A stretch of DNA of 34,531 nt from Methyloceanibacter sp. (GTDB lineage Bacteria; Pseudomonadota; Alphaproteobacteria; Rhizobiales; Methyloligellaceae). Under the pieces are notes generated by a model. The model was not told the origin of the DNA. It made no database searches and worked only from the letters and a program-made list of their open reading frames with translations. Positions 24,201 through 31,821 of this stretch are shown here, piece by piece. The position numbers were made by a program, and so were the translations under genes. The stretch's first letter is position 1. Every line of letters begins with the position of its first letter. Location: contig JAENXG010000001.1 in the NCBI GenBank assembly GCA_016649675.1, positions 1 to 34,531 on the forward strand. The letters are read 5' to 3'.

Positions 24201-24569
24201 GGCCTCGCGCGGCAGGATGCCCTTCACTTGCGCGACCTTCGACAGAACGTCGGTCATGGCCCGGTCGGGATTGGCGTCGAGCTTCAGGTTGAGCGTCACC
24301 GTGCTTACATTCTGGGTCGAGGTGGCGGTGAGCGTGTCGATGCCTTCAGCGCTCGCCACCGCCTGCTGGATCGGCACGGTGATAAAGCCTTGGATCAGAT
24401 CGGCATTCGCCCCGGGATAGGTCGTGACGACGGTGATCGTGGTGTTGGAGAGCTCGGGATATTGGCGAATGGGCAGCTTGAACCCGGCCTGGGCGCCGAC
24501 CAGGAGGATCAGCAGGCTCACCACCGTGGCAAGCACGGGCCGCTTGATGAAGATATCGGTGAAGCGCAT
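21255..24569 (-). CDS. RND-family multidrug efflux permease (HAE1/AcrB-like)
   Basis: This is the inner-membrane proton antiporter of a tripartite efflux pump. The 1104-residue protein starts MRFTDIFIKRPVLATVVSLL, has twelve expected membrane helices and two large periplasmic loops, and shows the transport signature GLVVDDAIVVVENIHRHIEQ with the paired Asp of the proton relay, plus a second-half ISKHGILMVDFANK. HAE1 permeases are usually 1020-1050 residues; here about 85 extra residues follow the last helix, acidic at first (EEADAEAEAGMLFSGEPETE) and very basic at the end (HKGRRRRF). The membrane fusion gene ends 4 bp upstream. No outer-membrane factor gene is in the window; substrates are unknown. 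Confidence 0.95.
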   Translation of the reverse strand: MRFTDIFIKRPVLATVVSLLILLVGAQAGFKLPIRQYPELSNTTITVVTTYPGANADLIQGFITVPIQQAVASAEGIDTLTATSTQNVSTVTLNLKLDANPDRAMTDVLSKVAQVKGILPREANDSIVTKQTGEGYALMYLSFNSKVMNASQISDYLTRVVQPKLQTINGVANAQILGGQTFAMRIWLDPDRMAALGVTPLDVRLSLASNNFTSAPGQVKGDFVQTNIDAKTSLETPESFGKLVVLARGDSLVRLGDVAKIELGPQSADSSSVFDGLKAVFIGVYATPTANPLTVITDVRKAFPEVQKELPPGLEAAIAYDATNFIRASIWEVVKTLGEAAIIVIVVIFLFLGNLRSTLIPIVTIPLSLIGVLAMLLALGYSINLMTLLALVLAIGLVVDDAIVVVENIHRHIEQGRRPFDAAILGAREILYPIIAMTITLAAVYAPIAFVSGLTGVLFREFALTLAGAVIVSGIIAVTLSPMMCSKLLKAESEHDKPGWLTRHLDRLFEGLKRRYQRRLHGTLNYRPVTVLVLAGVIAATGLMYMTTQKELAPEEDQGILFTFVKTPQYANLDYLEEATQQIYRVFSTVPEKDHVFAINGMGDVHQGFAGVLLKPWDERTRNHKAVLQELQPKIAGIAPALALVFSPPALPGSTGGPPVQFVITTTHDFRQLADVLADVEKSARESGMFIFSDSDLRFETPQIEFKIDHDKANRLGISMADIGNSLATLLGGNYVNLFNLYGRSYQVIPQVPREFRLNEDWLTRYQIRTSSGALVPLSNVATVTKVVQPNALTNFQQLNSATLSAVPFPGRTVGEAIDFLKQKAATSFPEGFFYDFQGQSRQFVQEGDTLVYTFIFALIIIFLVLAAQYESFRDPLIILIALPTAMFGALIPLNAGLATINIYTQIGLVTLIGLISKHGILMVDFANKLQEEQGYGRREAIEHAAAIRLRPILMTTAAMVVAMVPLLIAKGAGAASRFDIGVVIAAGMTIGTMFTLFVTPAVYTFLARDHQKATARARAETTAGSPDSAKDQVPETLEEADAEAEAGMLFSGEPETEPAEGQLSPEAGGFSSAASAASSGPHGPERRAAKHKGRRRRFPPAAE

Positions 24570-24573
24570 GGGC

Positions 24574-25782
24574 CTACTGCTTCGGCAGCTCAGCCGGGGC
24601 TTTCAGCGCGCCGGAATTGTCGACCTTGATTGTGGCGCCTGGCTGCAATTTGAGCTGGCCACTGGTGACCACCTGCTCGCCGGCCTTGACGCCCTCGAGG
24701 ATCGCGACCCTGTCGCCCTCAGTCGGTCCGACGCGCACAAAGCGGCGCTCCACGGTGAGCTTGGGCTCGGCCGGAATGGCCCCGACCGTACCGGGCTCGG
24801 CGGCGGCGGCCGAGGCAACAGGTTCGGCAGCGGCCGTCGGTGCGGGGCTTGCGGGCGGCTCAGGCGCGCCCTCTTTCACCACCCAGACGCTGTCGCCATA
24901 GAGACCGTAGGTCACGGCCGTGCGCGGCACCGTCACGAGCTCCTTGGCTGAGCCCGCGAGCACGGCGACATTGGCGAACATGCCGGGCAACAGCTTGCGG
25001 TCGGGATTGGGCAACTTACCCCGCACCATGAGGGTGCGCGTATCCTGGCTGAGCCGGGCGTCGAAGGCTTCCACCTCGCCCTTGAACACTTGGCCCGGGT
25101 AAGCATCGGCGGCGAGCTCGATGGGGGCGCCGATAGCAAATTTGGCGACCGTGCCCTCGGGCACAGGAAAGTCGACCCAAATGGGATCGAGCGCCTGCAG
25201 CCAGACCATTGCCTGCCCTGCCGACACATATTGTCCCTTCTCCATGTGGCGAAGGCCGAGCCGCCCGGCAAAGGGCGCCGTGATGGTCTTCTGCGCGATG
25301 ATGGCCTCGGTGCGCTGCACCGCCGCCGCGGCAGAGTCGCGCTTGGCGATGGTCTGATCGAGGGTGGCCTGGGACACGTCGGCCTGCTTGACGAGTCTGG
25401 ACTGCCGCCCGAAATCGATATCGGCCTGATGCAGGACCGCCTTGCGGTCGGCAAGATCGGCCTCCTCGACCGAAGTGTCGAGCGCGACGAGCTTCGCCCC
25501 TTTCTCGACATCGGCGCCGCTGTCGAAGAAATAGGCGGTGACCAGGCCGCCCACCTGAGGAGCAACGTCGACGCCTTCGATGGCGACAAGAGTGCCGATG
25601 GCCCGCACCCGGTCGATCCAGCTTGCGGTCTTGGCCGGCTCGGCCGTCACCGTGGCCGGCGGCGGCACCATCTTCGCCATGAACTCGCCGATCATCTTCG
25701 GCTTGAAGACGAGATTGAAATAGCCCACCCCGCCCAGGAACAGGCCGACAATGACGGCGGCAATGACGAAGCGCTTGATCAT
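24574..25782 (-). CDS. RND efflux periplasmic adaptor (membrane fusion protein)
   Basis: The adaptor links the RND permease to an outer-membrane channel. The 402-residue protein has an N-terminal membrane anchor (VIAAVIVGLFLGGVGYFNLV), a lipoyl-type barrel half (VAPQVGGLVTAYFFDSGADV), a short helical hairpin, the second lipoyl half (ITAPFAGRLGLRHMEKGQYV) and a beta-barrel domain (RTLMVRGKLPNPDRKLLPGM). An Ala/Pro-rich insert (about 315-345) interrupts the membrane-proximal domain. No lipobox Cys is seen, so the anchor is a helix. The frame is open to 26130 but ATG 25782 starts the anchor and the homology. It is the first gene of the two-gene efflux operon and is divergent from the hydrolase gene. 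Confidence 0.93.
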   Translation of the reverse strand: MIKRFVIAAVIVGLFLGGVGYFNLVFKPKMIGEFMAKMVPPPATVTAEPAKTASWIDRVRAIGTLVAIEGVDVAPQVGGLVTAYFFDSGADVEKGAKLVALDTSVEEADLADRKAVLHQADIDFGRQSRLVKQADVSQATLDQTIAKRDSAAAAVQRTEAIIAQKTITAPFAGRLGLRHMEKGQYVSAGQAMVWLQALDPIWVDFPVPEGTVAKFAIGAPIELAADAYPGQVFKGEVEAFDARLSQDTRTLMVRGKLPNPDRKLLPGMFANVAVLAGSAKELVTVPRTAVTYGLYGDSVWVVKEGAPEPPASPAPTAAAEPVASAAAAEPGTVGAIPAEPKLTVERRFVRVGPTEGDRVAILEGVKAGEQVVTSGQLKLQPGATIKVDNSGALKAPAELPKQ

Positions 25783-26011
25783 GGTGCTATTGTTTACAGC
25801 CAATGGTGACAGAGCGATGGAACGCCCGAACCTAGCCACTGGACAAGGCCAAATTGCGCCCCCGAGCGGCGCAAGCAACAAGGGGATAGCAGCCTCCTCG
25901 CCGTTTGCAAACGGCTTCGGACGCCACCTTTGGGTCGCGCGCCCCTGCTTAGGATCAGAGGCGGGAACTGGGCCTCCGCCAGCCGGCAAGAGCGTCGTTA
26001 GAGAGGTGACA

Positions 26012-27049
26012 TTGGGAACCCTGAAAAGAGCCGTTTGCCTCGCCCTTCTCCTCGCTGTGGCGACCCCTGGCGCGCCACGTGCCGAGGAAGGGGCTGCACA
26101 GGGTACCCGCGCCGAGGAGCCCTTCGGCATCGCTCTCGAAGGCTTCCCCTACCCCTATCCTGTCCGCATGTTCCCTCTCACCCAGGACGGCGAGAGGCTG
26201 CGCATGGCCTATATGGATGTGGCGCCGAACGGTACCGCCAACGGCTGCACCGCCCTTCTCCTCCATGGGCGGAACTTCCCCTCGAGCTATTGGCAAGAGG
26301 TCATCGAGGCGCTGACGGCCGCCGGCTATCGCGTGGTCGTGCCCGACCAGATCGGCTTCGGCAAATCCTCAAAACCCGCCTTCGACCTCCACTTCGACCA
26401 GCTCGCCCGCAACGCTGCGGCGCTCCTCGATGAGCTAAAGATCGACAAGGTCGACATCGTTGGTCATTCGACCGGCGGGATGCTCGCGGTACGCTTCGCG
26501 CGCACCTACCCGGAACGGGTCGCGCGGATCGTTCTCGCAGCGCCGATCGGGCTCGAGGACTATCGGCTCTATGTGCCGCCCGTCCCTCTCGAGCGGCTGA
26601 TGGAGCTCGAGGATAAGGTCACGGCCGAGAGTTATCGCCACCAGCTCCTCACCGCCTATTCGCTGACGCTGCCCCCTGAGGCGCTCGATCCTTATGTGGA
26701 GGCGCGCATCAGGGTGAAAGGCAGCGCCGAATATCCGCGCTGGCTGCGCGCTTTCGCCAATTCCTATCTGATGATCTGGCGCGAGTCGGTGGTGAGCGAG
26801 ATCCCGCTGCTCACCCAGAAGGTGCTGTTCGTCATGGGCGGGAACGACCACCTTGCCCCCGGTCGAGACTTCGCGCCGGAAGCCCTGCGCGGCGAGATGG
26901 GACAGAATGTACGCCTCGCGCAAGCGCTCGCCGGCAAGATGAGCCAGGCCCGCGTGGAAGTGTTCGAAGGCATCGGCCATCTCGTGCATCTCGAGGCGCC
27001 GCAGCGCTTCAACGATGTGGTGCTGCGCTTCCTCAGCGAGGACCCGTGA
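26012..27049 (+). CDS. Secreted alpha/beta hydrolase
   Basis: The 345-residue product has a signal peptide (LKRAVCLALLLAVATPGAPRA) and an alpha/beta-hydrolase fold with LLLHGRNFPSSYWQ (oxyanion HG), the nucleophile elbow VGHSTGGM (Ser153), an Asp in VMGGNDHLAPG and the final His in EGIGHLVHLEAP. A cap region lies between. It looks like a periplasmic esterase or epoxide-hydrolase-like enzyme; the substrate is unknown. TTG 26012 is chosen as the start because GAGAGG lies 5 bases upstream and the signal peptide begins there; the frame itself is open back to 25751. GST follows 46 bp downstream. Confidence 0.88.
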   Translation: MGTLKRAVCLALLLAVATPGAPRAEEGAAQGTRAEEPFGIALEGFPYPYPVRMFPLTQDGERLRMAYMDVAPNGTANGCTALLLHGRNFPSSYWQEVIEALTAAGYRVVVPDQIGFGKSSKPAFDLHFDQLARNAAALLDELKIDKVDIVGHSTGGMLAVRFARTYPERVARIVLAAPIGLEDYRLYVPPVPLERLMELEDKVTAESYRHQLLTAYSLTLPPEALDPYVEARIRVKGSAEYPRWLRAFANSYLMIWRESVVSEIPLLTQKVLFVMGGNDHLAPGRDFAPEALRGEMGQNVRLAQALAGKMSQARVEVFEGIGHLVHLEAPQRFNDVVLRFLSEDP

Positions 27050-27095
27050 CGGCGCTCAGTGCCGCCGCCCATCGCAGCATGCTATAAAGCTCGCC

Positions 27096-27713
27096 ATGGC
27101 AATCACGCTCTACGATGTCCAACCCTCGCCCCATGGCCGAAAAGTGCGCCTGCTCGCGGCCGAGCTTGGCATTCCGCTCGTCAAGGTCTCCTGCGATCCG
27201 CGCATCGGCGAGACGCGCACCAGCGATTATCTCGCTAAGAACCCGAATGGGCGCGTTCCGACCTTGGAGGAGGACGGCTTCGTCCTCTGGGAATCGCCGG
27301 CGATCCTCAAATACCTTGCGGCCAAACGGCCCGACCGGGCGCTTGGCGGATCGGACACCAAAGCCCAAGCCCTCGTCGATCAATGGATTTGCTGGTGGGT
27401 CAGCGGGCCTGAGGCCGCCATCGACGCGCTCGCCTGGGAGGTTTTGATCAAGCCGAAAGTGCTCAACCAGCCCGGCAACGACCCCGGCATCATCGCCGAC
27501 GCGCACGCGCGGATCGACCGCTTTCTCCCCGTCCTCGACAAGCAGCTCGCGGGCCGCGACTACGTCGTCGGACCGCTCACTGTCGTGGATTTTCTCATCG
27601 GCCCGCGCCTCGATACCGCACCGAGCATCCTCAAGTTCGATATCAGCCGATACGCGAATATCAGGGCTTGGCTCGAGCGCCTGCGCGCCAAGCCCTATTG
27701 GCAGGACGCCTAG
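27096..27713 (+). CDS. Glutathione S-transferase family protein
   Basis: The 205-residue protein has a thioredoxin-like N-terminal domain (TLYDVQPSPHGRKVRLLAAE, with cis-Pro and glutathione-binding NPNGRVPTLEEDGFVLWESP) and an all-helical C-terminal domain ending WLERLRAKPYWQ. The Glu-Ser of LWESPAIL is the usual gamma-glutamyl contact. The first-helix catalytic residue is probably a Ser in QPSPHG. ATG 27096 is chosen over the longer open frame because homology starts at once. It may be co-transcribed with the hydrolase gene; the substrate is unknown. Confidence 0.92.
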   Translation: MAITLYDVQPSPHGRKVRLLAAELGIPLVKVSCDPRIGETRTSDYLAKNPNGRVPTLEEDGFVLWESPAILKYLAAKRPDRALGGSDTKAQALVDQWICWWVSGPEAAIDALAWEVLIKPKVLNQPGNDPGIIADAHARIDRFLPVLDKQLAGRDYVVGPLTVVDFLIGPRLDTAPSILKFDISRYANIRAWLERLRAKPYWQDA

Positions 27714-27728
27714 GAACGGCTCCCGCTT

Positions 27729-28106
27729 CTAGCAGCCCTTCTTCGCCTCGACCTTCTTGATGGCGCCCACATTGTAGCGCTCGGCAGCATTGAGCGGCAC
27801 CTTGCCCGCATCGTCATATTTGCAGCCGGCATTGCCGAAGGCCTGGATCCCCTTCTGCGTATGGAAGCAGTAGCCGCGCTCCTTGTAGATGGTGTTGCGC
27901 ACCTCCCAGAGGATCTGGCAGCTCAACTGCTTCAGCTGCGCGTTTTTGAAATAGTCCTTGTTGGTGCAGCCGATGAGCTCGTAGCAGTTGGCGCGCGCCG
28001 GTGACGGCGAGAGCACGAGGCAAGCGATAACGGCCGCCAGGGCCGGCATCGCGGCGATGCCGACAATGCGCTTCCAAACGCTTTCAGACGAACGCTCGAT
28101 GATCAT
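27729..28106 (-). CDS. Secreted YARHG-domain protein, copy 2
   Basis: The 125-residue protein has a signal peptide (about 1-39, ending SPARA) and a small YARHG-type domain with RNTIYKERGYCFHTQKGIQA, FGNAGCKYDDAGKVPLNAAE and a terminal GC. YARHG domains are small, predicted extracytoplasmic modules of unknown function. Six Cys remain after the signal, likely in disulfides. GGGAGGT lies before ATG 28106. It is a paralogue of the neighbour at 28125-28430 and follows it by 18 bp; an insert of about 20 residues (IGCTNKDYFKNAQLKQLSCQ) makes it longer. Confidence 0.85.
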   Translation of the reverse strand: MIIERSSESVWKRIVGIAAMPALAAVIACLVLSPSPARANCYELIGCTNKDYFKNAQLKQLSCQILWEVRNTIYKERGYCFHTQKGIQAFGNAGCKYDDAGKVPLNAAERYNVGAIKKVEAKKGC

Positions 28107-28124
28107 GTCTACCTCCCTGTGGGA

Positions 28125-28430
28125 CTAGAGACAGCCAAGGCTGTGCTCTGTCCTCTTGATGGCGAGAATGGTGCTGCGATCGGCGTGCGACAACGGGATG
28201 TCGCCCTCGTTGTCGTAGCTGCAGCCGGCATTGCCGAAATAGTTGATGGCCTTGGAAGTCTTGAAGCAATAGCCGTAGGCTTTGTAGATCGAATTGCGCT
28301 GGACCCACAGATCGAAGCAGGAGCTGGCGCGGGCCGGCGCGATGCCGGCGGCCAAGCCGATGACGGCGGTGGCGAGACCGAGCAGCACCAAAAGTGTCGG
28401 CCAACGCAGAAAAGCTTTCAGTAAACGCAT
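28125..28430 (-). CDS. Secreted YARHG-domain protein, copy 1
   Basis: The 101-residue protein has a signal sequence (about 1-36, ending APARA) and one YARHG-type domain with RNSIYKAYGYCFKTSKAINY, FGNAGCSYDNEGDIPLSHAD and an end GCL. About half of the domain residues match copy 2. GGAGGT lies 4 bases before ATG 28430, a strong ribosome site. It is the first gene of the pair. The function is unknown. Confidence 0.85.
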   Translation of the reverse strand: MRLLKAFLRWPTLLVLLGLATAVIGLAAGIAPARASSCFDLWVQRNSIYKAYGYCFKTSKAINYFGNAGCSYDNEGDIPLSHADRSTILAIKRTEHSLGCL

Positions 28431-28606
28431 GGTGACCTCCGTGGGGGACTGGCGAGCCCGCCGACCATACTTGATTTCCTCTGATGCCGGAATGACGCGA
28501 ATTCATCCTCTTTTTCCTGTCCTCCCTTGTCATCGCCAAGCTTAACCGGCGATCCCGTTTGTGCCAGACGCCGACATTCCATAGACTTCGGGGAAAAGGA
28601 GTCGCC

Positions 28607-28798
28607 ATGACTGACACTGCAACTCTCAGCGAACTCAACACGCGCATCGCCGCAATCCGAGAGAACATCCGCGAACTCATTGAGCAGGCCGCCGCCTACT
28701 CCGGCGCAGCGGATGAGGACCGGACGGCCGACCGGATCGCGGAGCAGGAGGCAAAGCTCGAAGCGCTCGTGAAGCAGCGGGATGCTCTTACGAAATAG
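28607..28798 (+). CDS. Small helical hypothetical protein (63 aa)
   Basis: The product is acidic and almost wholly helical, with heptad-like spacing (LSELNTRIAAIRENIRELIE and AEQEAKLEALVKQRDALTK), so a short coiled-coil dimer is likely. No signal peptide or cysteine is present. ATG 28607 is preceded by AAGGAG at 6 bases. I do not recognise a named family. It lies 69 bp before the epimerase-like gene in the same orientation. Confidence 0.75.
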   Translation: MTDTATLSELNTRIAAIRENIRELIEQAAAYSGAADEDRTADRIAEQEAKLEALVKQRDALTK

Positions 28799-28867
28799 TC
28801 GTGCGCGTGGGCGGAGGCATCCTTCGCGATCGCAGCACCCACAGCCGCAAAACAACAGGCGCAACTC

Positions 28868-29869
28868 ATGCCGAACAAGACCGCTTTCGTCACGGGTGGC
28901 ACGGGCTTTATCGGTCTCAACCTGATCGAGCTTCTCACCAAATCCGGCTGGGACGTGATTGCGCTGCATCGACCCAACTCCAGGCTGACCGAGCTGCAAA
29001 AATATCCGGTCCACCTTGTTGAAGGCGAGATCGAGGACGCCGCCTCGCTCGAGCGTGCTGTCCCTGAGAATGTCGATGCCGTGTTCCACGTCGCCGGCGA
29101 CGTCAGCCTGTGGTCCGGCCACAAGGAACGGCAATGGCGAACCAATGTCGATGGTACGCGCAACATGGTGGCAACGGCGCTGGCCAAGCGAAGCAGAAAG
29201 TTCGTCCATACCTCGTCGACCGCTGTCTACGGGATTCAATCCGGACCGTTCGACGAGACCTCGCCAAAGCTCGGCAAGGACAGCCTCAATTACCAGAAGT
29301 CGAAGACCATGGCGGAAGAGGAAGTCCAAAAGGGAATTGCTCAGGGATTGGATGCGGTCTTGCTGAATCCCGCCAATGTCATCGGCCGTTATGACTGGAG
29401 CACGTGGTCACAGTTCATACGGCTGGCGGCGAACCGGCAACTCTTTCGGATCCCCCCGGGACGCGCCTGCTATGCCGATGTCGGGGCGGTCGCGCGGGCG
29501 CATCTTGCGGCAGCCGAGAAGGGACGGACCGGGCACAATTATATTCTGGGCGGAACCGAGGCCTCCTATGCCGAGATTGTGCAGTTGGTGGGTCAATTGC
29601 TCGGCCAACCGACCAATGCAAGTGTCGGCCGGTCGCTGGTGTTGCGCCTCGCCGGTCGCGTCGCAGAACGGATTTCAATGATCACCGGGAAAGAGCCGAT
29701 GATATCCGCAGAATCGGCAGCGATCGTTTGTGCAAATATCATCTGCCGAAGCGACAAGGCAGCCCGCGAGCTCGACTATCAGCCCGCATCACTCGAAACC
29801 ATGTTCAGGGACTGCATTGATTGGATGATCGCCGAGGACCTCATCCGCCCACGCACGGTTCGCCACTAG
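28868..29869 (+). CDS. NAD(P)-dependent epimerase/dehydratase (extended SDR)
   Basis: The 333-residue protein has the Rossmann motif TGGTGFIG, VFHVAGDVSLWS, a catalytic YQKSK (YxxxK) and LNPANVIG, as in extended SDR enzymes close to dihydroflavonol-4-reductase and 3-beta-hydroxysteroid dehydrogenase groups. Its substrate cannot be assigned. No strong ribosome site precedes ATG 28868. It is convergent with the SDR at 29866-30696; the two stop codons share the bases CTAG. Confidence 0.88.
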   Translation: MPNKTAFVTGGTGFIGLNLIELLTKSGWDVIALHRPNSRLTELQKYPVHLVEGEIEDAASLERAVPENVDAVFHVAGDVSLWSGHKERQWRTNVDGTRNMVATALAKRSRKFVHTSSTAVYGIQSGPFDETSPKLGKDSLNYQKSKTMAEEEVQKGIAQGLDAVLLNPANVIGRYDWSTWSQFIRLAANRQLFRIPPGRACYADVGAVARAHLAAAEKGRTGHNYILGGTEASYAEIVQLVGQLLGQPTNASVGRSLVLRLAGRVAERISMITGKEPMISAESAAIVCANIICRSDKAARELDYQPASLETMFRDCIDWMIAEDLIRPRTVRH

Positions 29870-30696
29870 GTTCTGTCGGGCTTCGGTGCCGCGCCGGCGC
29901 GACGGGAAATGGAAAATCGGCTGAATATTCGGCTCATGACCCGGTCATACATGCGCGGTGGCATGAGCCGGCTCAAGCGAACGCTCAAGCCGAGCGACCG
30001 TGGCAAATAGATGTAGGACGACCTTCGCTCGATACCCTTCATTATCGTCGCAGCGGCAGCGTTCGCCGTGAGCGCCTTCCCGCGAGACATGTCCGCCCCC
30101 ATAATTCCATTAATCTCATCGAGCAAAGGGGTTTGCACATAGCCTGGGAATACCGTCGTCACGGTGATACCCCGCTGCCTGAGCTCGGATCGAAGGCTTT
30201 CCAGATAAGCCCCGACCGCGGCCTTGCTCGCGGAATACGCCGATTCGAACGGTATCCCGCGCACGCCTGCCATGCTTGAGATGCCAGCGATGTGGCCGCT
30301 CTTGCGCTCCAGCATCGATGGGAGGACGGCATCGATCATGTAAACCGTGCCCAGAAAATTGATCTGCAGGATCTCCTCCAGTTCGGAAACCTTGAGATCA
30401 TCGACCGTCGAGGCGCGACAGATTCCGGCACAGGGGATCAGAATATCAGGCGCCCCAAGAGCGCCGGCGATCTGACGAACCGCATCCTGTACCTGCTCAC
30501 GCTGGCGGACATCGGCCGCAGCCGCCGCACACGGCACTCCGGCCTGGCGCAGTTCATCCGCAAACTCCTCCATTTTGCTTTTCTCGCGGTCAACCAGGCC
30601 AACTCTGGCTCCACGCCCAGCAAACAATCGGCATAGTTCCTGCCCGATACCGCTGGCCGCCCCCGTTATAAGTACGACCTGCCCGGTGGATCGCAT
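29866..30696 (-). CDS. Short-chain dehydrogenase/reductase (classical SDR)
   Basis: The 276-residue protein has the NAD(P)-binding TGAASGIG, an NFLG-type segment (LQINFLGTVY), Ser in SGHIAGISSMAGV and the catalytic YSASK. The C-terminal 60 residues, rich in Arg and Met (SRLMPPRMYDRVMSRIFSRF), may be an amphipathic membrane-contact helix, as in SDRs acting on lipids. AGAGGA precedes ATG 30696. The convergent epimerase-like gene beside it may work on a related substrate, but this is only suggested by position. Confidence 0.9.
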   Translation of the reverse strand: MRSTGQVVLITGAASGIGQELCRLFAGRGARVGLVDREKSKMEEFADELRQAGVPCAAAAADVRQREQVQDAVRQIAGALGAPDILIPCAGICRASTVDDLKVSELEEILQINFLGTVYMIDAVLPSMLERKSGHIAGISSMAGVRGIPFESAYSASKAAVGAYLESLRSELRQRGITVTTVFPGYVQTPLLDEINGIMGADMSRGKALTANAAAATIMKGIERRSSYIYLPRSLGLSVRLSRLMPPRMYDRVMSRIFSRFSISRRAGAAPKPDRT

Positions 30697-30851
30697 AAAT
30701 GAATTCCTCTCAGATCGGTTGGCGTAGCTGCAATATGGGGCAGCAGCTAACCTAAAGCTTGCGGACCGTCAGCCGGAGTTCGGCCACCCTCTCCATGCTA
30801 AGCTTCTCCGCGCACCAGTCATGGATACTTTGGCCGAGATGGAGGCCCCAA

Positions 30852-31328
30852 ATGTTGCAGCGCCTTGCTCTTGCGTGCGTGACGGCAATAGTTCTTGGGT
30901 CAAGTCCCAGCTTGGCGCAGTCGCCATCGCCAAATGGTGTCATAACGCTCGATCCTCCTGGTGCCATCAAGGCTGAGGGCACCTGGAGTCTCGGCGCCAG
31001 GGCCGGTGACTTCGTCTTCGTCGCCGGCATGCAAGGCGTCGATCCGGCAACCAACACATTGGTGCAGGACCCGCAAGCCCGCGTTCTTCGTGCCTTCCTC
31101 AATATCAAGTTGATTGCTCAGTCGGAGGGCGCGAGCTTGCAGGATTGCGTACGGCTCACGGTTTACGTCAGTGACCTCCACCGTTTCGCACCCATGGTGG
31201 ACAAGGCGCAAGCCGAGCTGTGGGGCAAGCCGCCTTATCCACCCCGAACGATGGTCGAGGTCCAGCGCCTGTTTGACCACGATATCGTCGAGATCGACAG
31301 CGTCTTTTACGCCCCAAAGAAGAAGTAA
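30852..31328 (+). CDS. Exported RidA/YjgF-family protein
   Basis: The 158-residue product has a signal peptide (MLQRLALACVTAIVLGSSPS, cut near LAQ) and a RidA fold: AGDFVFVAGMQGVDPATNTL, LRAFLNIKLIAQSEGASLQD, VRLTVYVSDLHRF and PPRTMVEVQRL-x-VEIDSVF. Cytoplasmic RidA deaminates reactive enamines and imines with an Arg that here may be in the CVRLTVYV segment; exported members have no settled role. ATG 30852 is preferred, with GGAGG 7 bases upstream and a good signal peptide; the frame is open to 30759. Confidence 0.88.
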   Translation: MLQRLALACVTAIVLGSSPSLAQSPSPNGVITLDPPGAIKAEGTWSLGARAGDFVFVAGMQGVDPATNTLVQDPQARVLRAFLNIKLIAQSEGASLQDCVRLTVYVSDLHRFAPMVDKAQAELWGKPPYPPRTMVEVQRLFDHDIVEIDSVFYAPKKK

Positions 31329-31365
31329 GTCCGCCCTGCCCTCGCCGCCATGCAGGCGCCGGCCG

Positions 31366-31440
31366 TTAATCGCCGAGGAAGCCGCCGAGCGAGCCCACGA
31401 TGTCGTAGCCTGAGGTGCGGCCCGCAGGCGCTGCGACCAT
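31366..31440 (-). pseudogene. Vestigial C-terminal tail of a second L,D-transpeptidase
   Basis: A 24-codon minus-strand frame ends in TSGYDIVGSLGGFLGD and TAA (31366-31368). The intact L,D-transpeptidase at 31818-33533 ends SHNDIAGSLGGFAGD, so D-I-x-G-S-L-G-G-F-x-G-D is shared, and about 30 of 38 bases match over this stretch. An in-frame TGA lies just upstream and no other transpeptidase motif is present. It is best read as what is left of a tandem duplicate. Confidence 0.6.
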
Positions 31441-31570
31441 TGGCCCGCCTCACGACGCCTCATGAGAACCCCCCTTAGGCGGACGAGGTGGTTGAGCATA
31501 AACGCGCTCTCGCGCGCCGGGACATGTTCAGCTTGGCGGACGGGCGATACAGCTTAGCACCGAGTTGACG

Positions 31571-31821
31571 ATGTGCATTTTATTTATTGAGCAATTCAGG
31601 CCGATCGTCGCCATCGAGATCATCGATGAGCAACTTGCGCGCTTCGGCGTCGCGAGGGACGAGATCTTCCCTTCTTCTCTGATCGCCAATACACCATGAA
31701 GCCGCTGCGAGAGTCCGAGAGCCTGTCGGACCCGCGCGTCGACGCGATCTGCCTGCCTCTATACTATCAAGAATTGAAGCGTTGGGGTTCGGCGCGCAGG
31801 TTTACGGCGAGCCCTCACTAG
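31571..31821 (+). other. Two short overlapping frames, possible gene relic
   Basis: ATG 31571 opens a 42-codon frame containing IEIIDEQLARFGVARDEIF and ending at TGA 31697-31699. ATG 31696 overlaps it and runs 41 codons to TAG 31819-31821. The first peptide faintly resembles the end of DUF1127 proteins (D-x-x-L-x-x-x-G-x-x-R-x-E-I). There is no ribosome site worth the name. This and the tail relic at 31366 are all that is seen in the 489-bp gap from 31329 to 31817, which is likely decayed sequence. Confidence 0.25.

Noticed and set aside
23334..24629. 431-codon plus-strand open frame
   Set aside because: Antisense to the RND permease; charged, low-complexity composition with many His and Asp, as expected from reversed membrane helices.
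28418..29329. 303-codon minus-strand open frame
   Set aside because: It overlaps the small helical gene and the epimerase gene antisense; no recognisable motif, no ribosome site.
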